From NCBI RefSeq assembly GCF_000699445.3, contig NC_067195.1, positions 81,462,569-81,526,568 on the forward strand: a stretch of 64,000 bases of DNA, in the 5' to 3' direction. Of this stretch, positions 25,060 through 35,742 are shown piece by piece. The notes beneath the pieces were generated by a model that worked only from the letters and a program-made list of their open reading frames with translations, was not told the DNA's origin and searched no databases. Position numbers and translations under genes: made by a program. Origin of the DNA: Schistosoma haematobium (lineage: Eukaryota > Platyhelminthes > Trematoda > Strigeidida > Schistosomatidae). Position 1 is the first letter of the stretch. Each line of letters begins with the position of its first letter.

Positions 25060-25474
25060 CTGCAGTGGCATTAGACAATAACCACACAATCCACAAAGCT
25101 GAACACGAGACAACTGGGAAAATACATATTCAATATTTAACGCGGAGAAATACCTAACGATGGAGAAGGAGGGAAGAAGGTATTGAATGAATTGGAGTTG
25201 ATCGGATGGCATGGCTCGGCCATGCAGGCATGGTCCCTGCCGAATGTCACCTCATATCTTCTATTCATAATAAATATATTGTTCTTTCTCTAGCATAACC
25301 TTGTTCTACATCATGTACTGGTAATTGATACGATACAGTGAGTTGGTGTAGACGATGGTGTGACTTCCTCGTAAGATCTTATAGATTAGGCAGTTATATC
25401 ATGACAAATCTACAATTTTAGGATTAGGTCTATTATTCGAGCAGTACTAATATCATAGTAGACCATAATTCTAC
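25060..25474 (+). repeat. Dispersed ~420-bp repeat, old RTE 3'-end type, copy 2
   Basis: Closest relative is 12585-13012, with only scattered differences (for example in the CATGTACTGGTAATTGATAC stretch). No RTE coding sequence lies upstream, so it is a 5'-truncated insertion. Confidence 0.65.
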
Positions 25475-26379
25475 ATATCTATATTTCTCTCATTATAAGC
25501 TTTATTTTGACTTATAGACCATTACTATACAATTTGCTGTTCTTAAGTTATGTTCAGTTTATTAACTGCCGTCTCACACATTCACACTCACTTTTTAGCT
25601 TGATTTTGTATCGATGTTATTTCCTATTTTATGGAGTGATGCGGTCTATTTGGCTGGTATTTAAACGAAGTATGTTCAAAATAAATGATTCGCGTAGTGG
25701 AAGCTGTTGTTGGCATTCTGGACTCAATTGAAAGGGCTAGGCGAACGAAGGACCAATAAGGACGCTAAGCTGCTCACACCGCTCGAAAGTCATTGGTTTA
25801 GCGCAGTGCTAAGATTGAATAAGTCGTATATTCGATTGGCGAATAAATCACGTGATAACTAGTCGGACTTAAAGTCACAACAGGTATTTTAACAACGGGA
25901 CCAATATCAATTTTGAAGCAGTGAAGATCGATGGAAAACGTGCCTCGTGTTTCCCTAATGCCGAATCAATTCGCATACCAAGTTTACTAGAAATAATCGT
26001 CCAAACTGAAAATTTAACAAAGTTTTTGTATAAGGAAAGCAGTATTTATAACAGATGCGGAGTGAGAAAATTATAATCACAATTTTGATTAGCAAAATAA
26101 GCAAGTTATATAAATCGATTATATTTAACAGTGGTTGACATGATAAATATGGACTTATCAGCTTATTCAGGTTTGGACCACGTTTTTGATAGGCTATGGA
26201 CAGTAGGAAAGCCAATTCAATTTCTATTCTGAAGAGAATAATTTAACGCATAGTGTGTGGCTTGTAGCGACATGTAGTTTAAGTAGTTTTTCTGATTATA
26301 ATAGAACACCATATCTGCTTTTTTGTATGACGCTATATACGTGATCACATCCATATTGAGTATCTGCTATTCACTTGTT
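25475..26379. other. No gene recognised
   Basis: Hydrophobic-looking ORFs at 25507-25731 (+) and 25955-26215 (-) reflect AT-rich composition and have no recognised domain. Confidence 0.4.
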
Positions 26380-26470
26380 AACTGACCAGCAATGATAGTG
26401 AGGAGATAATCTCAATACACTCATGTTTGTGGGGCGAAAGATTTTGTTTGCTCACGGTTCACTATAGTTT
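26380..26470 (+). repeat. Second copy of the repeat seen at 16640-16770
   Basis: Shares the ACTGACCAGCAA, GTGAGGA and CATGTTTGTGGGGCG blocks with the first copy. Family unknown. Confidence 0.4.
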
Positions 26471-26729
26471 AGCAGTATGCAGCTAATCAATGGTATCCTT
26501 ATAATGGCTACATTCTTGACTCATGTTTGCAAGCTTGAATTTGCTTCACTTCCTACCAGCAAATCCTATTACAATGTCAGCTGGACAATCACACTGAAAG
26601 GGAGAACACTCATGGCTTTAGAAAAGTAGTAATAATGTAAAACGAGCAGTAATAATGTTCGGCTTCAGTTTGAAAAGGACAGGAGTCTGGGTGACTTGTG
26701 GTAGTCTTAACAGTGGTGTTCTCTCATTT

Positions 26730-27120
26730 GGTACAACCTTCTTTTGAGAGCGCCGACATATGGAGCTTTAATCGCCCGTTGAGGTAATCGACTCCATCCG
26801 TTAATAATTCGATAAGAAAGTCAATAGTCAACTGGCAAGTACTTTGTTCTGGGCTTAAGAACGTTTTTCGCGTGTCTGCTCAAGCTCTACGTTTTAAAAG
26901 GGCGATAAAGTGAGGGTATATCAGGTGCAAATTTACCATTAAGTAATTTAGAAGCTGTGATAAAGTTACCTCCATCTCTTTTGTATGACAGAAAATGTAG
27001 ATTTAGTTTAGCCAAGCTATCATATTAGTGGGGCCCGGTTATTCCGGAAATCAGCTTACTTGTGGTTCTTTGAACCTTTTCCAACAGCTTGTTGTCTCTT
27101 TTTAGGCGTTTTTAATAATA
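26730..27120 (-). pseudogene. CR1-like RT C-terminal relic
   Basis: Minus-strand frames read KRVQRTTSKLISGITGP, AKLNLHFLSYKRDGGNFI and SKLLNGKFAPDIPSLY. These correspond to the VQRxATK..., LxxLxLxxLxYRRxRGDLI...YKIL region at the C-terminus of CR1-type elements. Frameshifts and stops are present. Confidence 0.5.
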
Positions 27121-29039
27121 ATACTAATAATTTATTCTCAAATAACAGTTTGTTACATGAGGTATGCCATTTTACAGGCAAGATCAAGTTGTTACAAATG
27201 ATACAATATCCACTGTAGTAAATTACTCAGCTGGGTTGATAATTTATAAGGTATGAATGTAGATGGTTTTAGTCAGTATCACAGTTAGCGCGCTTCATGA
27301 AAGTTTGCTTTGCGAATGTGCAACTGATGGTCAAGGATAGGTCCATTGAAGGTGGGAGCTTCTAGAAATCGCAATCTTATGTCCCTTTGGAATATCTAAG
27401 GCTTTAAGGATGGTGCAGGATGAAGTCACCCGTTCCATATCTCAAGGGGGCTGAAAGAGGGAGCAAGTAAAAGAAAGGACGAGAGGCAGAGTAGCCAATA
27501 TTCATGAAGGAATGTTTAAGGTATGATTACTCAGTCTAATTTTCTTTTATTAAGGTATTTGTTAAGCAGAAGCATTTTAATAGGTTAAAGAAAATAAATG
27601 TAAACAATGTATGAGTGGACATACAACTGACAAATGGAGGCGATTCAGAAAGGAGCTGAGAGTATGGGATTATGTGTGGTTAGTATGTAGTAAACTCATT
27701 AACTTCTGGGTCTTGAGCTTTCACTCTCCTTGACTTTATGGGGGATGATTGATCTGATTAAACTTCGATTTATCAACTACTGCTTGGGTGACTGATGACT
27801 CTTCAAAGACATTAGGTAGTTTTAATTCTTCATTTGCACCCACTCACCAGTTTTTACTACAATAACAATCACAGTAGTGTTATACACATTGTGAAATCCT
27901 GGATGATTGTCAATGAATTGGGTAGTCAGGTTTGTTGTTCTTTCTGCTACAGACAAACTTGGCCTTGCTACCAGGTTTTCTGGACGTTTCAAGATTGTTG
28001 CTATTTGGAGAGCGGGACACAAAAGCAGCCTCCTTTCTTGGGTTTCATTTCTCTCAGTTGTCTCTAAAGTCTGTCCTTCCTCCTTTGGCCAATGTAAGTC
28101 GATTGACTCTGAACTTATTTAGGATGGTTGTATATGGATTTGTGTATCAACAGAGCGAGCACCATTAAATTCAACTAGGTCGCCGTTGCCGAAGTGTCTT
28201 CTAGCAAAATCTACCATCGCTATGGGTTCGGATTGCAAGGTCTTTTTCTCAGAATAATTATACTGGTATAACCAAAAGCACCCTTTTTTTACGAAACTGT
28301 TTGAAAGTCACGGGTGTTAGATTCCGGAAAATTTTGTGGTATCAACCTTTGCACTCATCCCACTCCATGCCGCATTCCACGGGGTATCAACAGCTCGTGC
28401 GAAGACAACTGCTTCTTTTCCACAGTCTAGTCATCAATTAAGGGTTTTCAAATGTCCCAGATAAAAGAACTCTTTAAGACAGAAACTAATGACCATAAAA
28501 AGGGAGCCGTGAACTGCTAAGTTCGATGGAGAGATATGCAACGAGAAACGTGCACTGAATAAAAGCACAGGTGCAAAATTACTTTCAAAGAGTAGCTTTT
28601 GGTGTTACTTTGACTGAAATCAGTTCAACTAAACTGAAAGCGGTAATCTTGGCTCGTTATAACTGATTAAAACTATAAATTCAACTCGGCAAGGAAGAAC
28701 ACCACTGTCCCCTAAAATAATGTGCGTTGCAAATATCATGGAAGAATATCATCTGTGCATCCAAACACTATATGTCCCTAACTACTTTTGAGAGGTTTAC
28801 ATAACTCCGAACTTTTCATTTCTTTTGAATCCCCACCATTGATATAGTCATTTATTCACTCTTTACCATACAACTGGCTTCTTATAAACGTATGTAACAA
28901 TCGACCTGAAGTGTTGAAGTACGTTTAAGTAACTACATTATATGTATTTTATCCTAAATGACCCAAATTTACTAGTCACTAATACTTGTTTCTATTCCTC
29001 GTTTTTTTCTCTCCACTCTTTTTTAGTACCATAGCGATA
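27121..29039. other. No gene recognised
   Basis: Between 27820 and 28170 ORFs of 66-78 codons overlap in several frames on both strands, which suggests stop-poor, GC-richer sequence, perhaps a decayed element. None has a recognisable domain. A short AAT-rich run lies near 27112-27130. Confidence 0.35.
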
Positions 29040-29654
29040 TAATGTAGAATTAAGGTTCAGACCGGCATAAGTGCACGTATCTTTGCTAGTAGAATAATAA
29101 ACCTGATAGAAAATTGTAGACCTGCCATAATATGACAACCTAATCTACCAGACCTTACGTGGAAGTCAAATTGCCGTCTACCATAACTCGTTCCATTGTG
29201 ACAATCAGTGGTTGCTGTTAAGAGCTTTTGAAAAACACGCTTGGGTTAGGTATATAGTAACATTTATTACTAAAATCATGAGATTACACAGAATGACCAC
29301 ATCCTCATGGTTGTACTTTGTCCTCGGCAATCCCTTCCAGTTCATTCCAACTGATATACAAAATTTTGATATCTGCTTCTATTTCTCGATATAGTATGTT
29401 ATTCGGCCTTCAACTTTTCCGTTTCCAGTCACGATTCCAAGTTAGCGCTTACTTCGTGATGCAGTTTGGGGATTTCCGTAATGTGCGTCCTATTCACCTC
29501 CATTTTCTTCCCTCCAGATGGAAGCCGGTTTGTTCTCTCCCACAGTAGGCTGTTGCTGATTGTATCGAGTCAACAGACATTCGGTATCTTGCGTAGAAAA
29601 TTGTTTATAAATACCTGTGCTTTTTTGATGATGGTTTCAGTAGTTCTCGAGATT
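29040..29654 (-). pseudogene. Old RTE (A') 3' region, minus orientation
   Basis: Read on the minus strand, 29654-29413 repeats the C-terminal part of the 21683-23755 relic. It continues to about 29300 with the expected end of the protein, then the 3'-end repeat (29260-29040, with ATAGATTAGG-like blocks). It is therefore more complete at its 3' end than the left-arm copy, which is cut at 23755. Confidence 0.6.
29413..29654 (+). repeat. Right arm, minor segment of the inverted duplication
   Basis: Inverted match of 23514-23755. It abuts the major segment at 29654/29655, whereas the corresponding left-arm segments are separated by about 2.45 kb (21065-23513). Confidence 0.85.
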
Positions 29655-31930
29655 CTCTGCCCTGGGAGTCAGGTCTTCATTTAGAAGAACTATGACGCCT
29701 CGTGATGAAAGCCGAGTTCCTTCGAAAGTTACGAGGCCGATGCTCCTTCTGACAACCGAAGCAACCATTTGTTTAGGTACATGGAATACTCGTACAATGT
29801 GGGAGACCGGGAGAGTCTTCTAAATCGCTGCATAAATGAGGAGATACAACCTAGAGGTGCTTGGGATCAGTGAAACACATTGGACGCAAGTTGGAAAACA
29901 ACGACTAGCTTCAGGGGAGCTTTTGTTATACTCCGGCCATGAAGAAGAAAATACTCCACATACACAAGGAGTTGCATTGATGCTGTCCAAACAAACACAA
30001 AAGGCACTTATAGGATAGGAATCTCATGGACTAAGGATCATCAAAGCCTCCTTCAAAACAAAGAAAGAGGGCATTTCAATGAACATCATCCAATGCTATG
30101 CGCCTACCAACGATTACAATGAAGACGCTAAAGACCAATTCTACAATAGGTTGCAGTCAATCATCGAGAAGTGCCCAACAAAGCACCTGACCATTCCGAT
30201 GGGAGATTTCAATGCCAAGGTTGGAACGGATAACACTGGATATGAAGACATCGTGGGACGACACGGACTGGGAGAAAGGAACGAAAATGGTGATAGATTT
30301 GCAAACCTATGTGCCTTCTATAAACTGGTCATAGGCGACACCATATTCCCACATAAACGCATTCACAAAATCACATGGACTTCACCGGATCACACAACGC
30401 AAAACCAAATCGACCATATTTGCATCAAGAAAACGTTCAGGAGGACTATAGAGGACGTGAGAACCAAGAGAGGAGCTGATATAGCATCAGATCATCACTT
30501 GCTGGTCGCCAAGATGAAATTGAAATTCAAGAAGCACTGGACAATGGGGCGGACAATATCACAAAAGTTCAATACGGCCTTTCTCCAGGATACTAACAAA
30601 CTCAACAAATTCAAGATAGCCCTCAGCAACAAGTTCCAGGCCTTTCATGATCTACTCAATGGAGAAGGAACTACTGTGGAGAGCAACTGGAAGGGGATCA
30701 CAGAGGCAATCACTTCAACATGTCATGAGGTTCTGGGTCACAAGAAGCACCATCACAAGGGATGGATCACTGTTAATACACTGGATAAGATTCAGGAAAG
30801 GAGGAGCAAGAAGGCAGCAATCAATACCACTGAACAAAAGCAGAAAAAACCAAGGCACAAGCTGAGTACACAAAAGTTAACAAGCAAGTGAAGAGGAGCA
30901 TCAGAACCGACAAACGTAAGTATGTGGAAGATTTAGCAATGACGGCGGAAAAGGCTGCAAGAGAAGGAAACATGAGACAACTGTATGACATAACAAAGAA
31001 ACTCTCTGGAAGTCGCCGCAAACCAGAACGACCAGTGAAAAATAAGGAAGGCAAGATAACCACCAACATTGAAGAACAACGACACCGGTGGGTAGAACAC
31101 TTCAAGGAACTCTTGAATCGACCAGCTCCACTGAACCCACCCAACATCAAAGAAGCACCCACGGACCTCCCAACCAATGTTAGCCCACCAACAATTGAAG
31201 AAATCAGCATGGCCATCAGACAAATCAAGAGTGGCAAAGCAGCAGGAGCAAGTACCAACAGACTGAAAAGAAGGACTTCTGGTCAAAATACCAAAGAAAG
31301 GCGATCTCAGCAACTGTGATAACTACAGGGGAATCACTCTTCAACGAGGCGTTGTTAAACAGAATGAAGGACTGCGTAGTTAACCAACTTCGAGACCAAC
31401 AGGCGGGATTCCGTAAGGATCGATCGTGTACAGACCAGATCGCAACTCTACGGATCATTGTGGAACAATCAATTGAATGGAATTCATCACTCTACATCAA
31501 CTTCATTGACTACGAAAAGGCATTTGATAGCGTGGACAGAACAACACTATGGAAGCGTCTTCGATACTATGGAGTGCCTCAGAAGACAGTCAATATCATA
31601 CAAACACTATCAGTAACAACCTACTGTGGGAGAGAACAAACCAGATCCTATCGGAGGAAGAAATCGGGAAGAATCACTGGAAGTGAATGGGACACAGATT
31701 GAGGCAAGCACCCAACTGCGTCACAAGGCAAGCCCTCACATGGAATCCCCAAGGCTTAAGGAGAAGTGAGAGACAAAAGAACACACTACGCCAGAAAATA
31801 GAGACAGACATGAGGAGAATGAACAAGAATTGGATGGAACTAGAAAAGAAGGCCCAGGACAGAGTGGGTTGCAGAATGCTGGTCGGCGGCCTATGCTCCA
31901 TTAGAAGTAACAGGCGAAAGTAAGTAGGTA
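29655..31930 (+). mobile_element. RTE-clade retrotransposon, family A, copy A2, 5'-truncated and internally deleted
   Basis: The reading frames are those of copy A1: 29836-30018 (LGISETHWTQ), 30079-30891 (YAPTND, GDFNAKVG, SDHHLLV), 30888-31319 and 31316-31702 (QQAGFRKDRSCTDQIATLR, FIDYEKAFDSVDR), then the C-terminus to LVGGLCS near 31900. It has the same internal losses as A1, including the YADD box. The 5' UTR kept in A1 (21065-21214) is absent here because the copy starts at a rearrangement junction. It ends in GTAAGTAGGTAAGT-type tail sequence at 31930. Confidence 0.9.
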
Positions 31931-32272
31931 AGTTTCCGAAATCTGCCGAAAATTTGGTTTTTCTGAATCCCTACACGGGTTTATTCCATGTGGACCATAT
32001 AATATAAACTTGATAACTAATTGTAGTAAGTTGCTTCTATTATTAGAGCCTAGGAGTTTAGGTCACATAGTTCTACTAGATTTCTCCATGCCATTTAGAG
32101 GATTTGGTAATCGATATTCAGTATGTCACTTGACCAAAGTGTGTTACATATGGACTGCAAGGATTCAATCGTCACTCCAATACATAAAACAGGACCAAGA
32201 CAACTTCCATCAAACTACAGACCTGTCAGCCTCACCAGTGTCGCAGTTAAACTACTGCAAATAATAGTCAGA
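29655..32272 (+). repeat. Right arm, main segment of the inverted duplication
   Basis: Inverted match of 18444-21064. It includes RTE copy A2 and the first 342 bp of the CR1-like fragment. At 32272 the CR1-like RT runs on, so on that side this arm keeps the ancestral context. On the inner side the 5' end of the RTE element is missing. Confidence 0.9.
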
Positions 32273-33490
32273 TAGACCATACGGATATTCATGGAAGCCA
32301 ACAATGTGTTGATCATCAAACCACACGGGTTTCAGAAGAGGTTTATCTTGCACAAGTAACCCTCTTATATCAAGGTAGCAATGGATAATGGCTCTAATAA
32401 TCAGAAATATGTGGATGTTGTCAACACAGACTTCGGAAAGCATTTGATAAGATGCAAGCACATTGCCGGCTTTTGAGGTTGGAAAATCTAGGCATTACCG
32501 GACCTCTCCTAAAATGGCTTATGAATCCCCTGGTAGGTCGTGAACAGGAAATAAGAGTAGATGCAAGTGCTCCACCTGGAGTCCAGTACTTACTGGAGTA
32601 TCTCAAGGTTCTGTTCTAGGTTCTTTACATTTTATACTGTATGTAAATGATCTCTCAAGTATAGTACAGTTCCCAATGTTAATATACGCAGATGGTGTAA
32701 AAATCTGGCGAGAAATAATCGGAGACACAGATGTATGCGCACTTCCGGCGGGCTGAAATACTGTGACTAGCTGGTCTAAAGAGTGACTGATGCTTATCAA
32801 TGTGGCCAAGTGTGTCTACATGCACTTTGGGGATACAAAGATAAATAGTTACTGCATAGAAGTACTTGTACCTGTGAGGCGGTCTCACAGGGATCTTGGG
32901 ATGACAGTGAGTCATGATATTAAGACCACAGCCCACTGCTGGTAGGTTGCAGCTAAGGGTTTAGAACCTCATGGGCCTTACGACGGACATTCACCAAGTT
33001 AGATACTACCATGTTCACTACAGTGTACACAACCCTAGTAAGAACTGAACTTGAGAACTGCGCTCAGGCTGCAAGCCCCTGTCTAAAAAGTGACTCGGAT
33101 ATCCCGGAAGAAGTACAGAGGGCAGCTGCCTGTGCAAGTCCAGAACTCCGGGGTTTACCATACAATGAGCGACTTGAAAAGCTGGACCTCTTTACTCTGT
33201 CCTATCGCAGACTATGAGGAGATCTAATCTTGATGTATAGAATATTAAGAAATGATTTTGGACCTAACATATTCTCTCTTTTTCTTCTCACTAGACAGGG
33301 ACATTTCAGTGGACATAGCAGGCAACTAGAAAAGCCAAGAACGGACAAAATACCCGTGGTATACAGGTTTTCATACCGAGTCATCAATACTTGTAACCTG
33401 TTTCCCGAAGCAGTGATGTCCGCATCTTCAATTGACTCATTCAGTAGAAGACTAGACACGCAAAGAAGCATACCGGAAAAGGAATAGCAC
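31931..33490 (+). pseudogene. CR1-like non-LTR retrotransposon RT relic
   Basis: Frames carry the RT in order. SIVTPIHKTGPRQLPSNYRP is near 32170, a PHGFQKR block near 32320, VVNTDFGKHLIR near 32420 (usually DFSKAFD), GVSQGSVLG near 32600 and LIYADGVKIW near 32680. In the catalytic motif the second D of YADD is G. The C-terminal region is at 33011-33217 (LEKLDLFTLSYRRL) and 33230-33487 (MYRILRNDFGPNIFSLF). Stops and frameshifts disrupt it. The family-A RTE copy lies inside or at the 5' side of this element. Confidence 0.8.
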
Positions 33491-35742
33491 AGACCGTGGG
33501 CCTTCTGTTCTTACTACACAAATCTGAAATCTGATTTCGCCGCGATAGATTGTATTCAATCAGCATTGATAGGTGTTTGATTAATTGGCTACATGACTAT
33601 CTCATAGTTCGCTGTTATCAGACTTATCCAAATAAAGAGCCAGAATGTTCCATCCCTGAGCCACATCAACTTTGGCTGTTTACTGGTGATAATTCGAGAA
33701 ATAATTGTTATCAGATTTTACTACACTAAGAACTTAAAATTTAGAATGAGATAAAACGTTTCGGAAATCTCTACGCTTCAAGAGAGCCTGAATACGATAA
33801 ATAATCAACCCATCACTTCATTTTTGGGTAGTAATATAATAAGAAAAGAACCATATCTATGGAAATCCGGAAATTCCCCTGTTTCTCTAATAAAACATAT
33901 CTCAAAGAACAGAACAGTTCCCCACATCCTCCCGACAGTGTAATATTTGGAAAGACGAAAACTTTGAATGCCCGCAGATGATGCTACAGATATAGATGTA
34001 ACAAGCATTAGAAAGCCAAAATCCGAAGGTCAACCCTTCGCTTATCCATTATCTAGCCGTGTGAACCTATATGACAAATTTGTTTTATAGCACCAAGTTG
34101 TGAATCCAAGCTTACATTGCAAGCGGGCTCTTTGTTTTGGTGTGTAGTTTGGCGTTCGGTCTTGATTTATGCCGAATAATCGAGTTTTCGGAAATCAATC
34201 TGCTTCTAATACGACGTGGAATTATTCCGTGTTTCAGTTGGGGGTTCTCACGTAAAATGGTTTTGCAGATCGTATAGTAATACTCGTAAGCTGACTTTTA
34301 TTACGTTGTGATTTATGCTCCCAAACTTTTAAGCCACATACAATTTTGTAGCAATTACTCATTGTGAGTCTAACCAAATTTATATATTCTTTCGGGGCTT
34401 ACGATGTCCTCATGAGTATTTCTTGTTTCAAAACCAATGTGTAAGAGGTGATATATATATCATGCGTAGGTATACCTACACCTGTTAGCGAACATATGTG
34501 GCTAGTAGAGTATTTAAGCAGATTTTTCACTTTTTCAAGCAGTCTGAGTTAGAATCCCACTGTGCACCAGCTGAAAATTTAGGAACGTCATTGGCTCTGT
34601 CTCTAAGATACTGCTCTAGGACGAATATATTAATTGATTTCACCCACTTTAATAAAAAAAACCTGGTTAAGATCATCTGGGCTAATGGCAAAGGTTAGCA
34701 GTCTGAACGCCGTTATTTTCGTTCCTATGAAATTTCTTGATCAACAAATTGAAAACAACTATAGCACACATCAAAGATGTAGCTAGTAATACCATTTTAT
34801 AGTGAGCTGGTCAGATGTAAAGTGTAAATACTACATATGACTTTCTACTTGTTAATTTCAAGGGGTTAAGCTTGTTGTTTCAGATTGTTTAGTGGGGAAA
34901 TATATCAATGTGATAAGATCCAGTGTTTCAATCTATGTAGTGTGCTGTTTTGTAATAGTTTAAAATTCAAGTCATCTTTAGGTCCTCAGGTATTTGATTC
35001 GTTGTAGATTAGTACGTGTTTGTGCTTACAAGGATGAGGAAAAACTTTGAGGTGAACCTGTCGAAAGCGAAGTCTACTTATGTATTTGTACTCTCAAGAG
35101 TCTGAAGAACGTTGGGATCGCCAACATATGTACATTTTTTCATTCTGCCTTCTCAAATACACATTCTTTTTGTGAAACCAACCCAAACACAGCTAAGTTA
35201 GTCACATCTTACCTACTTCCTATTTAAACACATTTGGTAAGACTGGGTAGCAAGACTAAAATGTGTTACACAAATACAAGGATGATATCGCGAAAAAGGG
35301 ATGGAAAGGGAATACGATCGAAGAGAAGAGACAAGCAGCGTGAGTATCATGTAATGAGAAAAGCGGTTCAGTTAACAATTCAACTGAGGGAGGCTTCTCT
35401 CAGGTAAGGAAGTTCCTCTCATCATATATGTTAAAGAAAACTACAGAATAACGGTTTTATGTTCTAAGCTATTTATGATAACGTATCATGTCACTAAGTG
35501 AGAAAATATTCAGGATCTTAACCAGAGTGATGAAACGAGATCCCAGTCTTACACAACTATCTTTCATACTACGGTTCCATGTCATAAGCTCGTTATCTCT
35601 CATCTTTTCCCACCCAGTCCCAACGCTGGCAGTTGACGTACAATGTTAAAGTTGCTAAAATGACATTTGTAGAACTTCCAAACCACTGGAATCGGTGTTT
35701 GAAAATGGTAGGATAAATCAAATTATCGTCACTATAACCAGT
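33491..35742. other. No gene recognised
   Basis: The first ~150 bp may be the CR1-like 3' UTR. The rest is AT-rich with short ORFs (34498-34698, 33805-34008) that show no domain. Confidence 0.4.

Noticed and set aside
29466..29684. ORF beginning at a TTG, hydrophobic and repeated at 23214-23702
   Set aside because: It is the antisense frame of the old RTE C-terminal region, carried by both arms of the inverted duplication.
18444..32272. The inverted copies as two independent RTE insertions
   Set aside because: They share non-transposon-end flank, identical internal deletions and near-perfect collinearity, which independent insertions would not.
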